A DNA stretch of 48,135 bases, taken from assembly GCA_031288615.1 (NCBI GenBank), contig JAITRC010000008.1:1-48135 (forward strand), written 5' to 3'. The notes under the pieces are model-generated. The model was not told the origin of the DNA. It made no database searches and saw only the letters and a program-made list of their open reading frames with translations. Both the position numbers and the translations under genes were made by a program. Of the stretch, positions 7,448 to 16,735 are shown piece by piece. Source of the DNA: Tannerellaceae bacterium. Lineage in GTDB: Bacteria; Bacteroidota; Bacteroidia; Bacteroidales; Tannerellaceae. Each line of letters begins with the position of its first letter. The first letter of the stretch is position 1.

Positions 7448-10400
7448 TACTTGACAAGGAACTTGAGGGTGGAGGTGTCGGCTCCCTTTTGGATGGAAAG
7501 AAGGTAGACACCGGAAGAGAGGGGATGGTGGAGGAGGTAGGTGGGAGCGAAAGGTCGGAAGAGGGCGAGGGTGTTGCCGGTGAGAGAAGATAGCCGGCAC
7601 AAATAGCCGTCAAGGTTTAAGAGCCGGAGGTAGCCGTGATGGTAGTCGACGGCGGGGAAGGTGGTGAGGGGTGTAGAGATGGCAGTAGGCGGAGTGGCGG
7701 CGGTGGTGGTGACGGCGAGAGAGGCGGTAAGGGCGGAGCCATCAAGGGCGGCGGCAGTGATGACGAAGGTGGTATCGTGGAAGAGCGGGGTAAAGGTGAC
7801 TGCGGCGGCGGTGACGGTGGGGTCATACTCGGCGACGTCGGCAGGGGAGACCGTCCACTGGAGGCGTCGGTCGGTGGCATCAATAGGAAGGATGGTCGCT
7901 TGGATGGTGACCGGCCTGCCGGGTGCAAATCCGAAACCTTCGTCGGGGGAGATGTTTTGGAGGGAAATGGAGGTGACAGGGAGCGGAAGGATGTGGAGGG
8001 TATAGGTGGAGGATTTCGGTTCACCGTCTATGGTGGAGACAGTGATGGTCAGGGTGGTATTGGGAGTGAGGGCGGTGAACGTGCGTGTAAGCGCCGTAGG
8101 AGAGGATGCCGTCCCATCCACCGCAGAAGCGGGGTCGATAGTCCACTTGACACTTTGGACAGCTACCTCCTTAGGATAGAGGATGGTAGAGAGGGTGATG
8201 GTGGCTCCCCGTGAGACTTCCGCCTTATTATTTTGATTTTCATCAATGAGCAGAATGTTTGTGACCTTGACAGGGTCTACCGGCGGCTTCGGTTCTACGG
8301 GAGGTGGGGTGGCATTCAGGGTGAAGTTAGCGGCTTTGCTACCGTTGAGGTCTGAGGGATGCACGGCGGAGATACGTACTTCCCCAGCACTGCGAATCTC
8401 CACCTTACGGACACCGGTTTTAGAGGGTGCCCCCACCGGGGCGGCATCCAAGAAGCGAGCGGCATGCAGGGGATTAATGTTCCAAATAAGGCCATTGGGT
8501 GCGGCGGAAGCCGGATACACATCTGCCCAAATCAAAAGGGTGTCGCCAGTATGGACATCGGCGGTGGTGCCCTGCTGCGGGATACCGTTGTTATCCATAC
8601 GGACAAGCTTGAGGCTTTCGAAAGCGACGGGTTTAGAGGTGATGAGGGAAGAAGCGACGCGTCCGGAGCCATCGGCGGCAGTGGCGGTGACAAGTACTTG
8701 CTGATTCGGCTCGGCGATACCGAGCACTGCAGAGAGAGAAGTCTCGTCCGGATAGGCGATGATAGGAAGTTCCTGAAGGGTCTTCAAATTGCGGGCCTTC
8801 CAGACGATACTTTGGTTGGCACCTTCGGGAAGAATGGTTGCATACAGTCTCACTTCCGTTCCGTGAGAGATATGAGTAGCGTCCGCTCGCAGGGAGATAG
8901 AGGAGACGAGGGTGGTGTTATGGAGAGGGAAGGTGGCAGAGACGCTAGTGCGTGGGTCGGTGACACGGACAAAAGCCTCCTGTCCCTTGGTATCGTTAAT
9001 ACGTACGGTACGTAGGATAGCACTCGTCTCCGAGCCACCGACAAAGCTTGCGGCAGTGGGTGGTTCAATGCTCCATTGGAGGTTGGCGAGATTAGCCTCA
9101 GGGGGTTGCGGCACAGCCTGGAGCACGACGACAGGGTCGTCGGTAGACGAAGTCCGGAGAGAAGTACCGTTGACCCGTTGGAGGGTGACATTTTGAACGG
9201 AACTGAAGGTGATGGCATGGGATGCGGGGGAGAGGTTATCGACGGCAAGGTTGACGGTGACGTTACAGTTCGGTTTAAGGATCTTAACGGCACATTCAAG
9301 GGGTGAGGAGGCAGTGGTCTTGACAAAGCGGGCGACGCCGAGCGGCTCAAGTGTCCACCGGACGGTGGAGTAGATTCCTTCGGCGGGGAAGAGTTCGGCA
9401 CTGAGGAAAATAGTGTCGCCCACCTCCTTGACAAGAGAAAGGATGGATTGAGAGGTTAAAGGATTGATGAGGGAGAAGGAGTCCAAAGGTACGGAAGGGA
9501 CGAAGATGGTATGGTGTGCGATGCGCTCACCGTCGGCCGTCTGTACGGTAACCATACAAGAGGCGTTGGAGGTAATGGCGCGTACGGTACGTGTATAGGT
9601 GAAAGGGTCGGCGTCATTTTCACCGACAAACTCGGCGATACCCTTAGGGGAGATGCTCCATACAAGAGGATGGGGGTCGTTAAGGGCGGGGTCTACGAAG
9701 GCTCGGAGCGTAGCCGTTTTGCGATAAAAGACATGAGAGGAATCGGCAAGGGGCTTGTCAGGTCGTCCGATTCTGAGGGAGGTAAGCGGCTTCCGCTTGA
9801 TGACCAGGCGGAATATACCGCAAGGGGTGTCAGGGACATCGGTAGCGGTGGCGGTGATGTAGATGGTTTCGTTGGACTTGTCGGCACGGAGGGTACGTGT
9901 ATAGGCATTGGGGTATGAATCTGTGAATATGGCGGCGGTACTTTGTGCGCCGTCTGCGATGGAGAGGATCTCCCAGCGGAGGGCATGGTTGGGAGCAAAG
10001 TCTGCGGTGAGCGAAAGCTCATCCCCCATAAACACTTCGGCTTGTTGGTGTCCGTAGGCATCCTTGATGACGAGAGACTGTCCGGCGGGAAGCACAGGGG
10101 TGAGGGTATGTGAAGCCGCATATCGCATGCTGCCAGCGGTGTACGCGGTAGCGATAATAGCCTTAGAGAGTAGCGGGCGGATGCGGATAGAATCATGGAA
10201 AGGCGGGAAGGTTTGTATGATTTCGACAGACTGGGGAGGATAGAAGGTCCATTCAAATCCAGCGGGCAAGACATTTTCCGGTTGTATCTGCGTATGTAGT
10301 AAGAAGGTATCACCGAGTGTGTAGTTGGAAGCGGTAGCGATGTTATTGTGGGTGACGACGTAGTCTGTGATACTGGAGGTGATGGGTACGGAGACGATAC

Positions 10401-13400
10401 AGGTATCCGCTACGGAAGGATCGTCGCGAAGAGAAAGGATGATACGGGCATCTACACCGGCACGCGTAGTGGTGAAGGTAGCAATCGGATCGGTATAGGT
10501 ACTCATGTCGGGCAGGACTTGTTTGATAATATCGGGAGGCTCTATGCTCCAAGTGTAGGGAGACTTGGAACTTCCGTTTTCGGGAGCACCTTTCGGCCAG
10601 GAGAGAGAGGAGGCGGGCACTATAAGGTGGAAAGTATCTTTTACTGCGGAGATTTTGTAATGCTCATTGAGCTGGAAGGAAGTGGGGAGGTATGGTTTTA
10701 TATGGACGGGGAAGGAAGTTAGCCATTCAAGACCTGTGTAAGGAGAGCCATCGGGTTTTACAGGTCGTGCAAAGACGTAGAAAGTAGTATCAATGGGCGT
10801 ATTGATGCGGACACCGCAAATAGGTGCGGCGGCGGTGGTGGGATTGGTTATTCTGGCGACTTTGTCGTCAAGTCTATACGTATTGTAGTTTACGGGATGT
10901 GAGGCAAGTGTCCATTGGGCATACCGGTGTGTGGTGTAAGCCGGTAAGGCGTCAATACGGAAAGATAAGGTGTTGCCATAAATGGGCGTGGTGTCGTCAA
11001 GGGGGACGATTTTGGAATTTTGGGGGCTTTCACTCGGGTCATCGCCTTGCGTAGCGCAAGAGAAGGAAGCGGAGACATTCGGAGCATTGCGGGATTGGGC
11101 AGTCACGGTGATTTTTCCATCTTTGAGGAGTGCACGGACGAACCGTTGTGGGGCATAACTATTTCCACCAACGGATAGGAACTCGGCAGCGGGTATGCCC
11201 AGCGTTTGTTGTCCGTTTTCGGAGAGTGTCCAGATGATGTCCGTGTCGTCGGTATAGGGAGGATCGAAGGAGACGGAAAGAGAAATCACCTCGTTGTAAT
11301 TGAGTACTTCAGTGGAAGCATCCACAGGAGAAACAGCGGTGGCCTTGAGGGAGATAGCCCGTGGTTTGACAGAAGGGATGCGTATGGACAGTATGTTGGA
11401 GAGATGATTCCCGTCCTTAGAGCGGAGCTGAAGGGAGACGACGGTGTCTGCAACAAGGGGTCGGAAGGTAAAGGAGGTTAAGGAGAGAGGATCGGATTGT
11501 TCAAACTTGGCGAGGGTGGGATCGTAAATCCGGTCAATGCGTTTGTTGGAAGCATTGGCAGGGTAGAAATTGACGATGAGGTCAAGCCAATCTTTGTCGG
11601 GAGTGAAGATAAAGTCGTTGCCGACCTTTTGCAGATTTTCGTGTGGAGCAAGCGCCAGCTCTACGCTTTGCAGGGGGAAGAATTCACGGCGGTAGAAGAA
11701 TATGGCGTCAAGATGCGTTTCGGTGTAGAGTTTTTCGCTGTCGGGGTCTTTGGCGGTGATCCGGAGGATATCGGCGTTGGCACCAAAGGAGGGATTGCCT
11801 TCAAAGAAAGCGTCGAAGATAGGGAGGGAGAGCGGTATGTCGAGTGAAGTCCATCCTTTACGTCGATTGAAGTCAGCCATCGGCAAGACCCCATTTGTAC
11901 CCAAGTAATCCTGTCCGATGGGGAGGCAAATCGTCCTTCCGTCGGATAGGGTGAAGGTGAGTTCAATAAGCGGATGGGTAGGTCTGTCCACGTCTGCGTC
12001 ATTTTCAAGACGATACGCGATGTGGAAGAAGGCATTATGTCGATCGTTCGCCAGCGTGGAGAGTAGGACGGATTGAATATTGCCGGAACGAAATTTGACG
12101 CCACTGACTATGTCGGCAGGCGTCTGAAAGCGTAGCCAATCTTCGGTATCGCCTGTACTGTTGGTATCCGTAGCGGCGGGCGGGATGATAGGGAGGATTG
12201 TCGCCTCGTCCATGATGAGGGTTGTAGGTAGTCCTTCGGCGTTGGGACGTAAATCGGCGGTCACAAGCCCGTCGGCATGGAATCGGTCGGCGGTTTCTTG
12301 TCCGGCATAGAAGAGATAATAGGAGTTACCGGCAAGGGGGTTGTGAGTTTCGGCAGGCGAAACAATCACGGGAACGAGAAGTCGGTGGGGGTCTTGAGGA
12401 AGGGTGAGCTGTCCGGCACCATTGCTACGAGCAAACACGGTGTAGCGGTGAGTTCCACCGGCTTCCGGTTGATAGCCGTAAGGGCCGCTGATACGGAAGA
12501 GGGCAGGATTTGTGAGGAAGAGGGCGGGTGGGGCGAGGTCGGACGGAGTATAAGAGAGGGTGGCCGTCTGCATGTCTCCGGCGTTCATGAAAAAGAAAGG
12601 CGGAGAGAAGGAGATGGAAGTAATGAGGTCTTTCGCTGTAAGGAAGGAAATGCCGTCGACAGCGATAGGGTCGAAGTCATTGAGACCGGTGATGGAAAGG
12701 AAAGGTGTGCCGGAGGCAAGGGAGACGTTGTCGGTGAAGAAAAGGGGGAAGTTACGTTTGAGGGGGATAAAGAGGCTGTGCCACTGTCCGTCGGAGGGCA
12801 GGATGTAGTTAGGATCTGCAATGGGGGTACCGTATTCGTTGAGGGGTCGATGGTCGGCGACGATACAAGTATCGGTACCGGAGCCATCGCTGATACAGAT
12901 TCGGTAGAAGTATCCGGGAGTGTTGGGGGTGCGCAACGCGACATGCAGAAGGTAATCGTCACCATAGGTGCGAAGCTGATGGATGTCCACATTGGGTTTG
13001 ATGACGGAGAACTTGAAGCCATTGCGGGAAGCATATCCGGCTTCAGGTCGAAGGTCGCAAAGGGTACGTTTGGCGATGTCGGTAAAACGGAAGTTACCAG
13101 AAGCTCCATCCGTCAGTACAGGCATGTAATTGTAGGCCTTGTCGGGGGTGGAGGTAAAAGGAGGCGGTAAGACAGCGACTTTGCAGGTATCGGCGGAGAT
13201 CAATGTACCGTTAGTGAAAACGGAGGTGATGAGGAGGGCAGGACTTCCGTTTGGAGTAGGCTTCAGGGCTTGCACCAAACCATCGTTATTGAAACTGACA
13301 TATTCGGGTAAGGTTGAACGCCGAGTGACGGATACAATTTCTTCGGGAGAGATGGTATAAGAGAGATATAAGGCTTCGTGTTGCAAGAGGGTGGTATCGT

Positions 13401-14958
13401 GCACGGGGATAGAGAGGGAGGTGAAGGGGATGGCGCCGGAAAGGGTGGCGTTGTGGACAGTGGATTGGTAACGATATTCCACATACTGACGGTCGTCGTT
13501 AGCAAGGTCAGGGAGGGTACGGGAGGGAGGGGTATATTTCAGGGAACCGTCGGGATTGGTGAACACAAGTGCCGGCACAGTGCCGTTAGCCTTGTTTCGC
13601 AGGAGCCGTATACCGAGTGTGGCTTCCCGAGGCACTTCGTAAGCCCCGTGTGCATTGAAGTTGGCGGGGTGTTCGTCTCTGGTGCCGAGAATAAAGCCTG
13701 CTTGTTCCAGCTTTCCTTCCGGAAAACGGACGGAGTAGGTGTAGTCAGGCCAGACGCCAGATTCTTCGAGACTGCCCGGATAGATATTGTCGGAGGTAGT
13801 GTAGTTGTCCCGTATAAAGCCCCAGTGGACACCTTCTTCATCCTTCTCGAAATGGAAACGGGTGGGATCCTCAGAGACCACAAGTCCATTGTCGTTGTTA
13901 TAGATGCGGTTATGGTGTCCAAGCGTAAGCCAGGAATAATCACCCATTTGGTAGATGGCGCCACCGGCGGCGGAATTGCCTGCAAGGTTTTCTCCATAGA
14001 TGGCCTTATTGCCATAAAACTCGGAGTTGTTAATACGTAGCTCCAGTCGAGAATAGCCGTTTTCGCTGTCGGCTCCCAGCCAGACAGCCCCACCTTGTGA
14101 GACGGCTGAAATGTTGCGGGAGGTACCCGTCGCGTAGTTGTTAATAAAGCGACAATCGTCAATGAGGATGGAATGCTGTACGACAACGGAATCCGTCGGA
14201 TTGTCAAGGTAAGCATAGATGGCACCTCCTTTGCCGGCAAAATCGGAGTGTGTCGAGGGGGAAGGTGTCGGGGTGATCCAAGTCCGGGCGCAGTTACCTG
14301 AGAACTTACAACGGATGAAGTTCGCGCTTGTATTGAGGGCAAAAACAGCACCACCGTATCCGTGCGCATTCAGGAGAGAGGTTGCTTGGCGTGACTGAGC
14401 TGTGTTATTGAGGAATGAAACGTCTTGGAAGGTAATGTTTTCGGCATTTGCCATATAGACGGCACCTCCGGCTTTGAAGGCGTCATCGGAGGTAAGGGGT
14501 TGTGCTAAGCCATTGCTAAGGACTAAGTCCTTGAAAAAGATGTCACTGACGCTGTCGAGAAAAAAGATACGATTTTGGGATTGTGCGGAGATACGGGAGC
14601 GCGCCATATCTTCCTGCTCACTGCCGAGTATAAAGAGAGGAGAACGTTCTAAAGGAGCGTCGGCGTTGCCGGTGAATCCACCTATGAGGGAGAGGTTGTC
14701 TTTTTTGAAGATGGTATAGTGCTCTCCAGAGGAAGGAAGGGAGTAGTTGCCGGTTTTGAGGTAAATGGTGTCACCGGTACTACACCAGTAGAGGGCGTCT
14801 TGGAGAGAGATGGCGGTCGCCCAAGTATCGCCGAAGCCGTAGGCGCCCGTATTCGGGATGACAAACCATGATCGGGCATGGCCGATTCCGGAGAGCATTG
14901 CCAAGCACCCAATTAGTGTGGCGAAAAACAGCCGAGAAAACCCGTGATTTTTTCTCAC
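7447..14958 (-). CDS. Giant T9SS-exported surface protein: beta-helix head, Ig-like repeats, C-terminal sorting domain
   Basis: This 2503-residue protein starts at a GTG giving a Sec signal peptide (residues 1-28, ending GIGHA). Residues about 30-380 look like a right-handed beta-helix with repeated GGA(V/I)Y/F/W turns (near 164, 202, 247, 291, 331). Residues about 640-1180 hold two beta-sandwich-like domains with similar ends (DGISFL and DAIFFY). From about 1240 to 2420 there are roughly a dozen Ig-like (Big_2-type) units of about 90-100 residues marked by W-[ST]-[IL]-x-P motifs such as WSISPKGIAEFVG and WTIDPASAV. The end, GVYLLSIQKGADTSTLKFLVK-like, matches a type A T9SS sorting signal that directs passage through the outer membrane and anchoring. 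It lies just downstream of the T9SS core genes, so it is a likely substrate. Function (adhesin or matrix protein) is inferred. Confidence 0.88.
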   Translation of the reverse strand: MRKNHGFSRLFFATLIGCLAMLSGIGHARSWFVIPNTGAYGFGDTWATAISLQDALYWCSTGDTIYLKTGNYSLPSSGEHYTIFKKDNLSLIGGFTGNADAPLERSPLFILGSEQEDMARSRISAQSQNRIFFLDSVSDIFFKDLVLSNGLAQPLTSDDAFKAGGAVYMANAENITFQDVSFLNNTAQSRQATSLLNAHGYGGAVFALNTSANFIRCKFSGNCARTWITPTPSPSTHSDFAGKGGAIYAYLDNPTDSVVVQHSILIDDCRFINNYATGTSRNISAVSQGGAVWLGADSENGYSRLELRINNSEFYGNKAIYGENLAGNSAAGGAIYQMGDYSWLTLGHHNRIYNNDNGLVVSEDPTRFHFEKDEEGVHWGFIRDNYTTSDNIYPGSLEESGVWPDYTYSVRFPEGKLEQAGFILGTRDEHPANFNAHGAYEVPREATLGIRLLRNKANGTVPALVFTNPDGSLKYTPPSRTLPDLANDDRQYVEYRYQSTVHNATLSGAIPFTSLSIPVHDTTLLQHEALYLSYTISPEEIVSVTRRSTLPEYVSFNNDGLVQALKPTPNGSPALLITSVFTNGTLISADTCKVAVLPPPFTSTPDKAYNYMPVLTDGASGNFRFTDIAKRTLCDLRPEAGYASRNGFKFSVIKPNVDIHQLRTYGDDYLLHVALRTPNTPGYFYRICISDGSGTDTCIVADHRPLNEYGTPIADPNYILPSDGQWHSLFIPLKRNFPLFFTDNVSLASGTPFLSITGLNDFDPIAVDGISFLTAKDLITSISFSPPFFFMNAGDMQTATLSYTPSDLAPPALFLTNPALFRISGPYGYQPEAGGTHRYTVFARSNGAGQLTLPQDPHRLLVPVIVSPAETHNPLAGNSYYLFYAGQETADRFHADGLVTADLRPNAEGLPTTLIMDEATILPIIPPAATDTNSTGDTEDWLRFQTPADIVSGVKFRSGNIQSVLLSTLANDRHNAFFHIAYRLENDADVDRPTHPLIELTFTLSDGRTICLPIGQDYLGTNGVLPMADFNRRKGWTSLDIPLSLPIFDAFFEGNPSFGANADILRITAKDPDSEKLYTETHLDAIFFYRREFFPLQSVELALAPHENLQKVGNDFIFTPDKDWLDLIVNFYPANASNKRIDRIYDPTLAKFEQSDPLSLTSFTFRPLVADTVVSLQLRSKDGNHLSNILSIRIPSVKPRAISLKATAVSPVDASTEVLNYNEVISLSVSFDPPYTDDTDIIWTLSENGQQTLGIPAAEFLSVGGNSYAPQRFVRALLKDGKITVTAQSRNAPNVSASFSCATQGDDPSESPQNSKIVPLDDTTPIYGNTLSFRIDALPAYTTHRYAQWTLASHPVNYNTYRLDDKVARITNPTTAAAPICGVRINTPIDTTFYVFARPVKPDGSPYTGLEWLTSFPVHIKPYLPTSFQLNEHYKISAVKDTFHLIVPASSLSWPKGAPENGSSKSPYTWSIEPPDIIKQVLPDMSTYTDPIATFTTTRAGVDARIILSLRDDPSVADTCIVSVPITSSITDYVVTHNNIATASNYTLGDTFLLHTQIQPENVLPAGFEWTFYPPQSVEIIQTFPPFHDSIRIRPLLSKAIIATAYTAGSMRYAASHTLTPVLPAGQSLVIKDAYGHQQAEVFMGDELSLTADFAPNHALRWEILSIADGAQSTAAIFTDSYPNAYTRTLRADKSNETIYITATATDVPDTPCGIFRLVIKRKPLTSLRIGRPDKPLADSSHVFYRKTATLRAFVDPALNDPHPLVWSISPKGIAEFVGENDADPFTYTRTVRAITSNASCMVTVQTADGERIAHHTIFVPSVPLDSFSLINPLTSQSILSLVKEVGDTIFLSAELFPAEGIYSTVRWTLEPLGVARFVKTTASSPLECAVKILKPNCNVTVNLAVDNLSPASHAITFSSVQNVTLQRVNGTSLRTSSTDDPVVVLQAVPQPPEANLANLQWSIEPPTAASFVGGSETSAILRTVRINDTKGQEAFVRVTDPRTSVSATFPLHNTTLVSSISLRADATHISHGTEVRLYATILPEGANQSIVWKARNLKTLQELPIIAYPDETSLSAVLGIAEPNQQVLVTATAADGSGRVASSLITSKPVAFESLKLVRMDNNGIPQQGTTADVHTGDTLLIWADVYPASAAPNGLIWNINPLHAARFLDAAPVGAPSKTGVRKVEIRSAGEVRISAVHPSDLNGSKAANFTLNATPPPVEPKPPVDPVKVTNILLIDENQNNKAEVSRGATITLSTILYPKEVAVQSVKWTIDPASAVDGTASSPTALTRTFTALTPNTTLTITVSTIDGEPKSSTYTLHILPLPVTSISLQNISPDEGFGFAPGRPVTIQATILPIDATDRRLQWTVSPADVAEYDPTVTAAAVTFTPLFHDTTFVITAAALDGSALTASLAVTTTAATPPTAISTPLTTFPAVDYHHGYLRLLNLDGYLCRLSSLTGNTLALFRPFAPTYLLHHPLSSGVYLLSIQKGADTSTLKFLVK

Positions 14959-15052
14959 GTTCGTTCATTTGTTTTCGTTAACTCATTTCTGAATATTCGT
15001 TAAAACAATGGGAGAGGGATGCCTACCACATCGCGTGGCGAAGTTAAGGAAT
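14959..15052 (-). promoter_or_regulatory. Spacer upstream of giant cargo gene with three AACGAA copies
   Basis: Read on the minus strand, the 94-bp spacer between the acetyltransferase and the giant gene contains AACGAA three times (plus-strand positions 14996-15001, 14974-14979 and 14960-14965), the last adjacent to the GTG start. A TAACTTCG box (15046-15039) loosely resembles a -7 element, but no good -33 box was found. It may hold a separate promoter or regulator site for the giant gene. Evidence is weak. Confidence 0.3.
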
Positions 15053-15598
15053 TTATTTGAAAGAAAGGGCAGGTGAGAAGAGTTGAAAAATAAAGGTGTC
15101 GACAAAAGAGGTGTCGGGGCGAATAGCCCACTCGACAAGTCGTCCGGCATCACGGTATCCGCATCGTCGGAAAAGAGCGAGGCTGGCGGGATTGTCAACG
15201 GGGATGTGTACGTAAAGCTGGTGGAGATGAAGGAAATGGAAGGCATAGGCGGCCAAGAGATTGAGGGCGGTGGTGGCTTTTCCTTGTTTTCGAAAATCGG
15301 GGTCAATGAGTATGCCGACGGCAGCCCGCCGGTTATGTATATCGAGGTCAAAGAGGTCAACGAGTCCGATGGTGTGCCGAAGGCTGAGTTCTTCAATAGC
15401 CAGACGTAATTGTCCGACTTCATAGATATCGCGGTGGGAGAATTCGTTGACGTACTCTGTGAGAGCGTGTCGCGAAAAAGGAGAGGTGGTGCCGCCGAAA
15501 CACCACAAAGTGGTGTCATTCTCCCAACGGTAGAGGAGAGGGAGGTCTTCCGGCTCCAAAGCCCGAAGCTCTATACAGTCGTCCTTGAGAAACATCAC
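15053..15598 (-). CDS. GNAT family N-acetyltransferase (RimJ/RimL or spermidine-acetyltransferase type)
   Basis: The 181-residue product starts LKDDCIELRALEPEDLPLLY, the usual N-terminus of RimJ/SpeG-like acetyltransferases. It has VGILIDPDFRKQGKATTALN near residue 95, corresponding to the acetyl-CoA pyrophosphate loop (here RKQGKA, a variant of R/Q-x-x-G-x-G/A), and ends with NPASLALFRRCGYRDAGRL, the typical final strand-helix. It would transfer acetyl from acetyl-CoA to an amine; the acceptor is unknown. It follows gldN by 18 bases, so it is probably cotranscribed with the T9SS core. A link to secretion is only positional. Confidence 0.85.
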   Translation of the reverse strand: MMFLKDDCIELRALEPEDLPLLYRWENDTTLWCFGGTTSPFSRHALTEYVNEFSHRDIYEVGQLRLAIEELSLRHTIGLVDLFDLDIHNRRAAVGILIDPDFRKQGKATTALNLLAAYAFHFLHLHQLYVHIPVDNPASLALFRRCGYRDAGRLVEWAIRPDTSFVDTFIFQLFSPALSFK

Positions 15599-15616
15599 AC
15601 TGCTATGGAGGAGAGT

Positions 15617-16702
15617 TTAGTCCCTACTCCGGCGGACACTACGAACCGGAGTGGATTTTTCAGTCTTTGCGGGCGAACTAACTTTCTCCTTTTTCTCTTT
15701 CTTGTCGCTTGGACGGGCGGATGGTTCTTCTTTTGCGGTACGGGTGGTTACTTTGCGGGCTTTTCCAGAGGGAGTCACTTTGATGGTGTCGGGTTGAACC
15801 CAGAGGGACTTACCGAAAGAGACTAACTGCTTTTCGATGGAGTCCCGCGCAAAGGCAAGCGAATCTTCCTGAGGAAAGGATTCTTGCAAAGTCTTGTTCA
15901 TGAGGTTTTCGGTCTTGATGATCTCACCCTCGAACATGCGTCGGCGAAAATAGTCGTCGAGGGAATATAGCTTGGCGTTGTTGAGGTTGGAGGTCATGAT
16001 GAGGGCATTGGTGATGTAAGGGCGAAGGTTTTCATAAGGTAACCAGAAGAGAGGGGTGGTACGAGAATCGGAGAAATCGCCGGCAGTGGTAAGGATGGGG
16101 CAAAGGGCTAAGGTCTTTATGTCAAAAAGGGAATTGTTGCGGTCGAAGTACCAGGCTTCTTTGATGTAGTACCGGAGGACGTCAGCGGAAGGGATGTCGT
16201 TTTCATTGACGACAAAAGAAGGGTTATCGCCAGGTCTTTTGCCGGGGACTTCTTCGTAAAAGATGTAGGCACGGTCAAGGACGTCTTCTTTGAAATTAAT
16301 ACGATGGGCATCATCGAAGGCTTCGTAGCCGTCTTCGTACTTGTAGGCTTCAATGCGTCCGTCACTGAGGGATTCGAAGATGATGGTGAAAAGGTTTTTA
16401 GTGCCGTTGAGGGGTCGGACGGGATAGTAAAGAGGTGCATTGGCTTCTTTGGTAAGATCAATCTCACGGTAAATGGTGCGTATCCAACCGGCATTTCCAA
16501 TCTCTTGGGTCATACGTTCGTTGAGCTCCTTAGCGCGGACACTCAAGATAGGCCTTCCGTTGGAAGTCTGTGTCGGGGGAGTAGTGGGTCGTCCGACTTG
16601 TGGTGCACGCCTAGAGCTTGGGGAGGTGTTTTGTGCACCCACGAAAATAAGAGGCACCGAGAGCAAAGTTCCAATTGTCAGAAGAAGGTAGAAGCGGTTC
16701 AT
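15617..16702 (-). CDS. gldN: Type IX secretion system protein GldN/PorN
   Basis: GldN/PorN is a periplasmic protein that binds the outer-membrane lipoprotein GldK/PorK to form the large ring of the T9SS. The 361-residue product has a signal peptide (MNRFYLLLTIGTLLSV, cleavage near residue 24). It carries the family core: IYREIDLTKEANAPLYYPV near residue 95, LFTIIFESLSDGRIEAY, YYIKEAWYFDRNNSLFD and CPILTTAGDFSDSRTTPLFW. The last 60 residues form a Lys/Arg/Ser-rich tail (KKEKKEKVSSPAKTEKS) likely to be flexible. The gene is 33 bases downstream of gldM in the conserved order. Confidence 0.95.
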   Translation of the reverse strand: MNRFYLLLTIGTLLSVPLIFVGAQNTSPSSRRAPQVGRPTTPPTQTSNGRPILSVRAKELNERMTQEIGNAGWIRTIYREIDLTKEANAPLYYPVRPLNGTKNLFTIIFESLSDGRIEAYKYEDGYEAFDDAHRINFKEDVLDRAYIFYEEVPGKRPGDNPSFVVNENDIPSADVLRYYIKEAWYFDRNNSLFDIKTLALCPILTTAGDFSDSRTTPLFWLPYENLRPYITNALIMTSNLNNAKLYSLDDYFRRRMFEGEIIKTENLMNKTLQESFPQEDSLAFARDSIEKQLVSFGKSLWVQPDTIKVTPSGKARKVTTRTAKEEPSARPSDKKEKKEKVSSPAKTEKSTPVRSVRRSRD

Positions 16703-16735
16703 GGCTGATTCTTTTAGCTTTTGATAACTTGAATG

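Noticed and set aside
12277..13170. 297-codon plus-strand frame inside the giant gene
   Set aside because: It lies opposite a continuous 2503-codon gene with signal peptide, repeats and sorting signal; the frame reflects C-rich codons of the real gene.
15025..15039. CCAC-atcgc-GTGG hairpin between the acetyltransferase and giant genes as a terminator
   Set aside because: The stem is only four base pairs with no T-run in the direction of transcription.
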